Origin: Blastococcus sp.
GTDB lineage: Bacteria > Actinomycetota > Actinomycetes > Mycobacteriales > Geodermatophilaceae
Direction: 5' to 3'
DNA length: 34,649 nucleotides
Assembly: GCA_025465355.1 (NCBI GenBank)
Contig: JAODNN010000160.1
Coordinates: forward strand, 1 to 34,649
How positions within the stretch are numbered: position 1 is the first letter of the stretch; every line of letters begins with the position of its first letter. Position numbers and translations under genes: made by a program. Of the stretch, positions 17,760-24,853 are shown piece after piece. The notes beneath the pieces were generated by a model that did no database searches, had not been told where the DNA came from, and worked only from the letters and a program-made list of their open reading frames with translations.

Positions 17760-18356
17760 ATGACGGGGACGCCGGGGCGACCTCTCAGTGCGGAACTGTC
17801 CGAGCAGTTGGTCTCGGTTGCTGTCGACATCCTGGCCGAGGAGGGCTGGGGGAGGCTCAACAGTGACCGGATCGCGGCGCGCGCGCGGGCCGGCAAGGCG
17901 GGCATCTACCGCCGCTGGCCATCGATGGCCGCGCTCGCCCGGCACGCCGTGGGCGACTTCAGCCTGGTCACCATCCCCGAGGACGCCGGCTCGCTGCGGG
18001 GAGACCTGACCGGCCTGGTCGAGCGCTGGACCCGTCCGCTCGACCGGGAGGAGCGGGCCGCAGCGAGCATCGTCGGTGCGGCGCGACACGACGGCGATCT
18101 CCAGGCCGCCCTGGAGGCTGCCCTCGTGCAGCCGCTGGCTGCGGCGGTCGCCGAGATCGGGGCCCGATCCGAGGCGCGCGGTGAGCCGATCGACGCCCAT
18201 CGGCTGGCATTGCTCGGCTCGGTGCTCGAGGCCTTCTGGTGGCAGCGCTATACCGCCTCTGGCGACGGCGCCATGACCGCCGGCCAGGTGGATGCCGTGG
18301 TCGAGGAGATCCTGCTGCCGACCGTCGTACCGGCGCGCGAGGACGCGCGGGTCTGA
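17760..18356 (+). CDS. TetR-family transcriptional regulator
   Basis: This is a 198-residue regulator. The N-terminal helix-turn-helix is clear: LSEQLVSVAVDILAEEGW, then NSDRIAARARAGKAGIYRRW and PSMAALARHAV, which is the TetR DNA-binding unit at residues ~10-60. The C-terminal half is a helical ligand-binding domain of the TetR_C11 type (GDLTGLVERWTRPLDREE and LLGSVLEAFWWQRY). I chose the ATG at 17760. In-frame GTGs at 17739 and 17742 would place the ACGTG/CACGT palindrome inside the gene. It converges on a second TetR gene with only five bases between the stops. The regulon is unknown and probably not the neighbouring genes on the same strand. Confidence 0.88.
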   Translation: MTGTPGRPLSAELSEQLVSVAVDILAEEGWGRLNSDRIAARARAGKAGIYRRWPSMAALARHAVGDFSLVTIPEDAGSLRGDLTGLVERWTRPLDREERAAASIVGAARHDGDLQAALEAALVQPLAAAVAEIGARSEARGEPIDAHRLALLGSVLEAFWWQRYTASGDGAMTAGQVDAVVEEILLPTVVPAREDARV

Positions 18357-18361
18357 CCCCC

Positions 18362-19072
18362 TCAGCCCGCCGAGACCGGGATGCCCTGCGGCCGGCCGGT
18401 GTCGGGGTCGGGGTCGCGATCCCAGGCGCCGACCGGCCCGAGGGCGTGATCCAGCTGACGCAGAGTCCAGTCGGCGAGCTCGCGGAACTCGCTCGCAGCG
18501 ACGGCCGGGTCGACGCCGTCCGCCACGCGCGGGCGGCGATCGACGACCAGTACGCGGGCCGTCGACGTCCAGATGGCCGCGGTGAGCCGGGCGGCCGTCC
18601 TCGGATCTGCCGGGATCTGCTGGGTGCAGTCCTCCGACGCCTCCAGCAGGGCTGCGGCCAGCTCGCGCTCGCACTCCGTGAGGAGCTCACGCTCCTTGGC
18701 GCGGAGCAGTTCGCAGGCCTCCAGTGTCTCGACGAAAGCCCGGCGCTCCGGCTTGGCCAGCGAACCGATGCGGACCTCGACCAGGTTCACGTAGTAGGCC
18801 CGGAGCGCGCTCAGGGCCGCTACCCCTGGCTCCCGCGACCGCACCGCCTCGGCGGGCCCTTGGACCCACGGGGCGTGCCCGTCGAAGAACAGGTCTTCCT
18901 TCGTGGCGAAGTGGTTGAAGACCGTCTGCACAGCGACGTCGGCCTCGCGAGCGACGTCTGCGATGGTCACGGCTTCGAAGCCACGCTCGGCGAACAGCCG
19001 TTGCGCAACGGTGCGGACAGCTTCCCGGGTCTGGGCCTTCTTCCGTGCCCGACGATCATTGAGTTCACTCAC
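18362..19072 (-). CDS. TetR-family transcriptional regulator, divergent from an alcohol dehydrogenase
   Basis: This is a 236-residue protein. It has the TetR DNA-binding domain (AVRTVAQRLFAERGFEAVTI, then ADVAREADVAVQTVFNHFAT and KEDLFF, residues ~18-68) and a C-terminal helical domain resembling acyl-CoA-responsive or MftR-like regulators. The GTG start is preceded by TATTCT at six bases, again suggesting a leaderless transcript. It is transcribed away from the NDMA-dependent alcohol dehydrogenase at 19283, with 210 bases between them, an arrangement that often means the regulator controls its neighbour. The ligand is not known. Confidence 0.88.
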   Translation of the reverse strand: MSELNDRRARKKAQTREAVRTVAQRLFAERGFEAVTIADVAREADVAVQTVFNHFATKEDLFFDGHAPWVQGPAEAVRSREPGVAALSALRAYYVNLVEVRIGSLAKPERRAFVETLEACELLRAKERELLTECERELAAALLEASEDCTQQIPADPRTAARLTAAIWTSTARVLVVDRRPRVADGVDPAVAASEFRELADWTLRQLDHALGPVGAWDRDPDPDTGRPQGIPVSAG

Positions 19073-19078
19073 GGTCGC

Positions 19079-19084
19079 AGAATA
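19079..19084 (-). promoter_or_regulatory. Putative leaderless -10 element of the second tetR gene
   Basis: TATTCT on the minus strand, six bases before the GTG at 19072. It is close to the canonical TATAAT. The upstream spacer (19085-19282) also holds a directly repeated GTGAGGT around 19110-19135 that could bind the regulator. Confidence 0.5.
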
Positions 19085-19282
19085 AGCACAGACCGTGCGA
19101 ACCGCTCATCGGTGAGGTAACTGCCCGTGAGGTCGGAACCCTCAGATCGTCGTCTGCCAGGCGTGTCGTCGTCGTCCACCGCCGCGACGGCGGCGCCGGG
19201 GGAGGGCGGTGTCGTGGGCCGCACGGGCGGCCAGGCAGCATGGGCGACCGGCCGTGCCGTCGACCAGAGGAGGGACCGCGCC

Positions 19283-20398
19283 GTGCGGACGAGAGCTGCG
19301 GTGCTGCGCAAGCCCGAGACCGAGTACGAGATCCTCGAGCTCGAGGTCCTCGATCCCGGGCCGGGCGAGGTGCTGGTCGAGATGGCCTACGCCGGGCTCT
19401 GCCACTCCGACGAGCACCTGCGGCACTCCAACCCGGGCGGGCGCTACCCGATCGTCGGCGGGCACGAAGGCTCGGCCGTCGTCCAGGCCGTCGGCGCGGG
19501 AGTGACGAGCGTGGCGCCGGGCGATCACGTCGTCACGAGCTTCCTGCCGGCCTGCGGGCACTGCCGGTTCTGCGCCTCCGGGCGGTCCAACCTGTGCGAC
19601 AAGGGCGCCACGATCGCCCTCGGTCAGCTGCCGAGCGGGACGTATCCGTTCCGGCTGGACGGCGAGCCGCTCGGCGGATTCTGCATGGTGGGGGCGTTCG
19701 CGCGGCACACGTTGCTCAGCGAGTTCTCCTGCGTCCGGATCGAGCCGCACGTGCCCCTCGACACCGCCGCGCTGGTGGCCTGCAGCGTGCCGACCGGGTG
19801 GGGGTCGGCGGTCTACTCGGGTGGGGTCCGGCCGGGAGACACGGTGGTGGTCGTCGGGCTGGGCGGGGTCGGCGTGAACGCGGTGCAGGGCGCCGTGCAC
19901 GCGGGGGCGCTGAACATCGTGGGCGTCGACCCACTGGCCATGAAGCGCGACTTCGCCGAGTCGCTCGGCGCCACGCACACCGTCGCGAGTGCCGAGGAGG
20001 CCGTGGGGCCGGCCCGCTCGCTGTCGCGGGGGACCGGCGCGGACGTCGTCGTCGTCACCGCCGGGAAGATGTCGGCCGAGGTGATGAGCGGGGCGATGGC
20101 CTGCCTGGGCAAGGGCGGGACGATCGTGCTGACGGCGCTGGCCGACCGGCCCACGGACGGCGACGTGACCCTCGGCGGCCAGCTGGCGACGGTGTTCGAA
20201 CACCGGATCCAGGGCTCGCTGTTCGGCTCGTGCAACCCGTTCCGGGACATCCCGAAGCTGCTCCGGCTGCACGAGGAGGGCCGGCTGGAGCTCGACCGGC
20301 TGATCACGCGGCGGTACTCGCTGGACGAGGTCAACCAGGGCTACCGCGACCAGGCCGCCGGCGAGACCATCCGCGGCCTCCTCGACCACTCCCGCTGA
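19283..20398 (+). CDS. NDMA-dependent (mycofactocin-type) zinc alcohol dehydrogenase
   Basis: This is a medium-chain zinc dehydrogenase of the NDMA-dependent group, in which the nicotinamide cofactor stays bound and is re-oxidised by an external acceptor. In the known family that acceptor is mycofactocin. The 371-residue protein has catalytic zinc ligands in GLCHSDEH (Cys40) and GGHEGS, four structural-zinc cysteines in CGHCRFCASGRSNLC, and the substrate-side VACSVPTGWGSAVY. The nucleotide fold is GLGGVGVNAVQGA. The C-terminal pattern HRIQGSLFGSCNPFRDIP followed by LLRLHEEG is characteristic of the group. The GTG start has AGAGGAGGG upstream. The frame extends to 19127 but without family similarity. 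No mycofactocin genes are in the window. Confidence 0.9.
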   Translation: MRTRAAVLRKPETEYEILELEVLDPGPGEVLVEMAYAGLCHSDEHLRHSNPGGRYPIVGGHEGSAVVQAVGAGVTSVAPGDHVVTSFLPACGHCRFCASGRSNLCDKGATIALGQLPSGTYPFRLDGEPLGGFCMVGAFARHTLLSEFSCVRIEPHVPLDTAALVACSVPTGWGSAVYSGGVRPGDTVVVVGLGGVGVNAVQGAVHAGALNIVGVDPLAMKRDFAESLGATHTVASAEEAVGPARSLSRGTGADVVVVTAGKMSAEVMSGAMACLGKGGTIVLTALADRPTDGDVTLGGQLATVFEHRIQGSLFGSCNPFRDIPKLLRLHEEGRLELDRLITRRYSLDEVNQGYRDQAAGETIRGLLDHSR

Positions 20399-20459
20399 CC
20401 GGGCGTCTGTACAGAGAGCCGGGGATTGGGCCGGGCAGCCCCGGGGCACGCTGCGTGGC

Positions 20460-21131
20460 ATGAGCGCACCGCGGATCGCCGTCCTGGACGTCGACGGGAC
20501 CCTCGTCGACAGCAACTACCAGCACGCGCTGGCCTGGTACCGGGCGTTCCGCTCCCTGGGTGAGATCTATCCGGTGTGGCGGATCCACCGGCGCATCGGC
20601 ATGGGCGGCGACCAGTTGGTGCGCGCGCTCGGTGGCGACGAGGTCGAGGAGCGGATCGGGGACGAGGCCCGGAAGCGCTGGGTACAGGAGGCCGACCCGC
20701 TCATGGCCGAGGTCTCACCGCTCCCGGGGGCGCGCGAGTTCATCCTCGCGCTCAAGGAGCGGGGCCACCGGGTGGTGCTGGCCAGCTCGGGCAAGCCGCA
20801 CCACGTCGACCAGAGCCTCGACATGCTCGACGTCCGGGATGTCGTCGACGGGTGGACGACGAGTGAGGACGTCGCGGCGACCAAGCCGGCACCGGAGCTG
20901 CTGCACGTGGCGCTGAAGAAGATCGGCGAGCCGGAGGACGCGCCGAGTTTCGTCGTCGGCGACTCGGTCTACGACGTGCAGGCCGCGAAGAACGCCGGGA
21001 TGCCGGCGATCGTCGTCCGCTCCGGCGGTTTCGGGGACGACGAGCTGCGCGCGGCCGGTGCGATGGCCATCTACGACACCCCGGCCGACCTCACCGCCCA
21101 CCTCGACGCTCTCGAGCACGACCTCGGCTGA
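20460..21131 (+). CDS. HAD-family phosphatase (phosphoglycolate phosphatase-like)
   Basis: This is a 223-residue haloacid dehalogenase superfamily hydrolase. Motif I is VLDVDGTLVDSN, with nucleophile Asp10 and acid Asp12. Motif II is VVLASSGKP. The motif III lysine is in AATKPAPEL, and motif IV is FVVGDSVYDVQAAKNAG. The helical cap (~residues 20-85) is of the C1 type, as in phosphoglycolate phosphatases and beta-phosphoglucomutases. The substrate is undetermined. It lies 61 bases after the alcohol dehydrogenase, in a spacer that contains the palindrome TCTGTACAGA. Its ATG has no strong ribosome site. It converges on gpgS. Because gpgS makes a phosphorylated product, a GpgP-like phosphatase role is conceivable, but known GpgP enzymes belong to another family. 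Confidence 0.9.
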   Translation: MSAPRIAVLDVDGTLVDSNYQHALAWYRAFRSLGEIYPVWRIHRRIGMGGDQLVRALGGDEVEERIGDEARKRWVQEADPLMAEVSPLPGAREFILALKERGHRVVLASSGKPHHVDQSLDMLDVRDVVDGWTTSEDVAATKPAPELLHVALKKIGEPEDAPSFVVGDSVYDVQAAKNAGMPAIVVRSGGFGDDELRAAGAMAIYDTPADLTAHLDALEHDLG

Positions 21132-21138
21132 GCCGTTC

Positions 21139-21153
21139 GCCCGGCGCGCGGGC
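21139..21153. terminator. Short GC hairpin between convergent genes
   Basis: GCCCG (21139-21143) and CGGGC (21149-21153) form a 5-bp stem with a GCGCG loop inside the 31-base spacer between the HAD gene and gpgS stops. It could act as a bidirectional terminator, but it is short and lacks a T-run. Confidence 0.4.
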
Positions 21154-21162
21154 TTCGTGCGG

Positions 21163-22191
21163 TCAACCGACGAGCCCGGCGCGGACTGACAGGTACTCCG
21201 GGACGGTCACCATGGGCGGGCGCTCGTCGACGGCGACCGCGCTGCTCCGGGGCACGAAACCGGTGCCGTCGTGCCGGAACTGGGTGAGCAGCCCGCTGGC
21301 CTCCAGCCGCCGGTGGCCCGGCCGCCCGCACTCCGCCCGGGCGAGCACGGTCGACACCACCTGCCCGGCCATCGCGCCCAGCGCCTCCTGGCTCTGCGGG
21401 GTGTGCCGGCGGACCCCGAGGTCGACCTGGGCCAGCGAGGAGAGTCCGCCGAGCCCCAGCAGGTCGATCAGCAGGCCGACCTCCACCCCGTACGCCGAGA
21501 CGAACGGCACCCGCTCCAGGGCCGAGCGCCGGCCCGCGTACTCACCGCCCAGCGGCTGCACGAACCCGGCGAGCTCCGGCCACAGCGCGTTGAGCAGCGG
21601 CCGCGCGGTCAGCTCGGTCACCCGCCCGCCGCCGGCCGGCTCGGACCGGCCGTCGATCTCCAGCGGCCGCGTGTAGCAGCCCTTCACGTACTGCACCTGC
21701 GGATCCACGAGCAACGGCCCGAGCAGGCCGGGCACGTAGTGGGTGACGTCCCCGATCAGGTCCGCGTCGAGGAAGACGACGAGATCACCGGTGGTGGCGG
21801 CCAGCGACTTCCACAGCGCTTCGCCCTTGCCCGGCCGCGTCCCATGGTCCGGCAGCACCTCGGTCGTGGCGACGACGTCCGCACCGGCGGCCCGGGCGAC
21901 GGCTGCCGTGCCGTCGGTGGAATCGGAGTCGACGACGAGCAGCTCGTCGATCAGGGGACGCCGCTGCATCCAGTGCTCGCGGAGCTCGGTGACCAGCCGG
22001 CCGACCGTCGCCTCCTCGTTCCGGGCTGGAAGGACGACGCTGACGCGGTGCCCCGCGCGGCGCTTGGCCCGGAGCAGCGCGTCCAGGTCGAGCTCGGCCA
22101 GAGAGGTGGCCGACGTGGTGCGGTGCTGGAACCAGGCGCGCGCGTCGGGTCTCATGGCCACACTGTCGGCGACGATCACGGTCTGCGCCAC
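21163..22191 (-). CDS. gpgS: Glucosyl-3-phosphoglycerate synthase
   Basis: GpgS transfers glucose from an NDP-glucose donor to 3-phosphoglycerate, the first step towards glucosylglycerate and, in mycobacteria, methylglucose lipopolysaccharides. The 342-residue GT81-type protein shows SVVLPARNEEATVGRLV, LLVVDSDSTDGT, RPGKGEALWKSLAATTGDLV, the metal-binding LDADLI, and GGRVTELTARPLLN. It also has VQPLGGEYAGRRSALE, YGVEVGLLIDLL and the later histidine in LGVRRHTPQS. These match the family closely along its length. The start is uncertain: GTG 22191 gives the longest form, and ATG 22155 is also possible. Glucosylglycerate accumulates under nitrogen or salt stress in relatives. Confidence 0.94.
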   Translation of the reverse strand: MAQTVIVADSVAMRPDARAWFQHRTTSATSLAELDLDALLRAKRRAGHRVSVVLPARNEEATVGRLVTELREHWMQRRPLIDELLVVDSDSTDGTAAVARAAGADVVATTEVLPDHGTRPGKGEALWKSLAATTGDLVVFLDADLIGDVTHYVPGLLGPLLVDPQVQYVKGCYTRPLEIDGRSEPAGGGRVTELTARPLLNALWPELAGFVQPLGGEYAGRRSALERVPFVSAYGVEVGLLIDLLGLGGLSSLAQVDLGVRRHTPQSQEALGAMAGQVVSTVLARAECGRPGHRRLEASGLLTQFRHDGTGFVPRSSAVAVDERPPMVTVPEYLSVRAGLVG

Positions 22192-22276
22192 GATTCCGCG
22201 CCGAATTCACCGGCTCGTCACATGCAGGCAGGTCCGCTGGACGATGCGTGACCGGAGAAGCGAGGGCCGGGCGGGC

Positions 22277-24853
22277 TCAGGGAACCGGTACGACGACGTC
22301 CTCGAGCAGCGCGCACAGCTCGGCGGCGGACAGGTCGTGGGGCAGCATGCGGCCGTGCACCAGCTGGACCCCGGCGGCCAGGGCCCCGTCGAGTAGTTCG
22401 GGGGTGGAGATGCCTCCAGCGATCGCGGACAGCCCGAACCCGGACGTCGTCCGCGCGATGGCGGCCAGCACCTGCAGCGCGCGGTCGGTGTCGTCGCGGG
22501 CAGCGAGCGCGGTGAGGTCGACCCGCACCGAGTCCAGGGGGATGCGGGCGAGCAGGGCGAAAAGGCTGTGACCCATGCCGTAGTTGTCCAGGCACAGCCG
22601 CACGCCGGTCGCGCGGGCGGCCTCCAGCTGTGGCACCAGCGCGGCCGAGGAGGTGATCAGCGTCTCCTCGGTGATCGAGAGGCTCAGCCGTGACGCGGCG
22701 AGGCCGGTGTCGGCGAGCGCGGCGGCGACCTCGGCCGCCAGGCCGTCAGGGGTGACGTGACCGGCCGGGAGGCTGACGGCGATGACGACGCGCTGGTCGG
22801 GGAAGGTGACGGCCTCGGCGCAGGCCTGGCGCAGCAGCCAGCGTTGCAGCTCCCCGGACCGGCCGTGCCGTTCGGCGGCGCCCCAGAGGTCCTGGCCGCG
22901 GAGCGTGCCGTAGAGCGGGTGCGCCCAGACCGGCACGGCGTGCACCAGCCCGATCCGGCCATCCGCGTCGCAGGCCGTGTCCAGGCGAAGCGAGACCTGG
23001 CCCTGGGCGAGGGCCTGTCGGACGTCGGCCTGGCCGAACGGCGACACCCTGGCGGCGTCGGCGACCCGCACGCAGCCCTTGCCGGACTGCTTGGCCTCGC
23101 GCAGCGCGGTATCGGCCTCGCGGAAGGCCACCTGGCCGCCGGCGATGCCGAGCTCGGCGACACCGACGCTGGCACCGATGGCGAAGGCCCACTCGTCGAC
23201 GCGGTGCGGGATCGCGAGGGCGTCCACGACCCGCTGGGCGACGTCCTCCGACTCGGCCATCGACCCGGTGACCAGGATGGCGAACTCGTCACCGCCGAGC
23301 CGCGCGACCACGTCGTCGTCCCGGACGACGGTGTGCAGCCGGCGGGCGACCTCGACCAGCAACTGGTCCCCGGCCTCGTGCCCGGCGACGTCGTTGACGG
23401 CCTTGAACCCGTCGAGGTCGAGCACCAGCAGGCAGCGCTCCTCCAGCGACGGCGCGGCCATCTCCCGGAACAGCACGACGCGGTTGGGCAGGCCGGTGAG
23501 GTGGTCGGTGTAGGCCATGCGCTCGAGCTCGCGCTCGCGGCGACGGCGGGTGGTGACGTCGCGCAGGTAGAGCACGCGCCGACCGCTGCCGGGCCGCTCG
23601 GAGGACGTGACCTCCAGCTCGCGCAGGGCGTCCTCGGCGGTGCGCACGCGGAAGTGCAGCGGCGGACCGGCCCCGGCCGGGCTGTTCTCGGTCGACATGC
23701 GCACCATCGCACGGTCCTCGGCGGCGACCAGGTCGAGCAGCGAGACCTCCTGGTCGGGATCGACGATGCCCAGCAGGTGGCGGGCGGCCGGTGAGGTGAA
23801 CAGCAGCCGGAAGCCGCGGTCCATGATCGCGAGGCCGTCGGAGCTGGCCTCGACCAGCTCGCGGAAGTCCTCCTCGCTGCGGACGAGGTCCTCGGTCACC
23901 CGGCCGTCCTCGCGGATCCGGAGGACGAGCCGCAGCGCCATGAGGCAGAAGACGACGGCGCAGCCGATCTCGGCGGGGTCCGAGAGGGGCTGCCCGTCCG
24001 AGAGGCTGAGGCCGATGGCCAGCGGCAGGCCGAGCAGGCTGAGGAAGACGAGCACCATGCCGATGGGGCTGGCGACGGGGGCGTTCGCCCGGGCGCTGCG
24101 ATCGGCGACGCGCGCGGGCGCGGAGGAGACGGCGACCACCATCGTCTGCAGGCTGAGGGCCACGGCGACGTCGGAGGCGGCGGTCCACAGAGGGGACGGC
24201 GCGACGATGGCCATCGCCTCGAACCAGGCAGCAGAGGCCTGCGCTGCCACCGCGCCGAGCATGATCGTGGCCGAGCGACGCAGCGCGGCCGTCGACACGG
24301 TGCAGAGGGCGCCGGCGCCGCCGAGCATGACGGCGGCGTACCCGCCGTAGGTGAGGACCAGGGAGCGCAGGTCGCTCGGGGCGTCGACCGGGTCGACCAG
24401 TGGCGTCCGCAGCACCTCGGTGACGACCAGGAGCGAGGCGGTGATGACCGCACCGTCGACGACGAGCGCCGTCCAGCGGGTGCGGCTGACCCGGCGGGCG
24501 AGCACCGCGCAGGTGGCGATCGGCGCGGTGGCGCCGATGAACAGCAGGACGTCGTCGACGCCGAACCCGTCGAACTGCGGGCCGGGGAAGCCGGCCTGCA
24601 GCCACTGGGCGGTCATGAACAGCAGGGCGGCGAACCCGAGCGGGCGCCAGGCGCGTGCGGCCGGCCGCTCCATCGTGCCGACCGCCCGGAACACCGACCA
24701 GGCGGAGCCGGCGGCGACCGAGCCCAGGACGAGCTCGTCCCACTGCATGCCGGTGCCGTCGGGAGAGCTGAACGGCACGGCGAAAGCCAGACCCAGCAGG
24801 CCCAGCGACAGGGTCCAGCCCACGGACCGCGGGATGCTCCGCAGCAGGTTCAT
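22277..24853 (-). CDS. Membrane PAS-GGDEF-EAL protein with intact GGDEF and degenerate EAL domain
   Basis: This is an 858-residue c-di-GMP signalling protein. Residues ~10-315 hold eight or nine hydrophobic segments. A PAS-like domain (~325-435) follows, then a GGDEF domain. The synthase signature GGDEF is intact at 520-524, with a product-inhibition site RxxD (R511, D514) five residues before it. The C-terminal domain has the EAL fold but has lost catalytic residues: EAL reads HAV (638-640), the asparagine of VNLSA is serine, the glutamate of EITE is Ser726, and DDFG reads DNYG (D756, N757). I therefore predict an active, feedback-inhibited diguanylate cyclase with a non-catalytic EAL domain. 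The ATG overlaps the upstream gene's stop as ATGA. Confidence 0.93.
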   Translation of the reverse strand: MNLLRSIPRSVGWTLSLGLLGLAFAVPFSSPDGTGMQWDELVLGSVAAGSAWSVFRAVGTMERPAARAWRPLGFAALLFMTAQWLQAGFPGPQFDGFGVDDVLLFIGATAPIATCAVLARRVSRTRWTALVVDGAVITASLLVVTEVLRTPLVDPVDAPSDLRSLVLTYGGYAAVMLGGAGALCTVSTAALRRSATIMLGAVAAQASAAWFEAMAIVAPSPLWTAASDVAVALSLQTMVVAVSSAPARVADRSARANAPVASPIGMVLVFLSLLGLPLAIGLSLSDGQPLSDPAEIGCAVVFCLMALRLVLRIREDGRVTEDLVRSEEDFRELVEASSDGLAIMDRGFRLLFTSPAARHLLGIVDPDQEVSLLDLVAAEDRAMVRMSTENSPAGAGPPLHFRVRTAEDALRELEVTSSERPGSGRRVLYLRDVTTRRRRERELERMAYTDHLTGLPNRVVLFREMAAPSLEERCLLVLDLDGFKAVNDVAGHEAGDQLLVEVARRLHTVVRDDDVVARLGGDEFAILVTGSMAESEDVAQRVVDALAIPHRVDEWAFAIGASVGVAELGIAGGQVAFREADTALREAKQSGKGCVRVADAARVSPFGQADVRQALAQGQVSLRLDTACDADGRIGLVHAVPVWAHPLYGTLRGQDLWGAAERHGRSGELQRWLLRQACAEAVTFPDQRVVIAVSLPAGHVTPDGLAAEVAAALADTGLAASRLSLSITEETLITSSAALVPQLEAARATGVRLCLDNYGMGHSLFALLARIPLDSVRVDLTALAARDDTDRALQVLAAIARTTSGFGLSAIAGGISTPELLDGALAAGVQLVHGRMLPHDLSAAELCALLEDVVVPVP

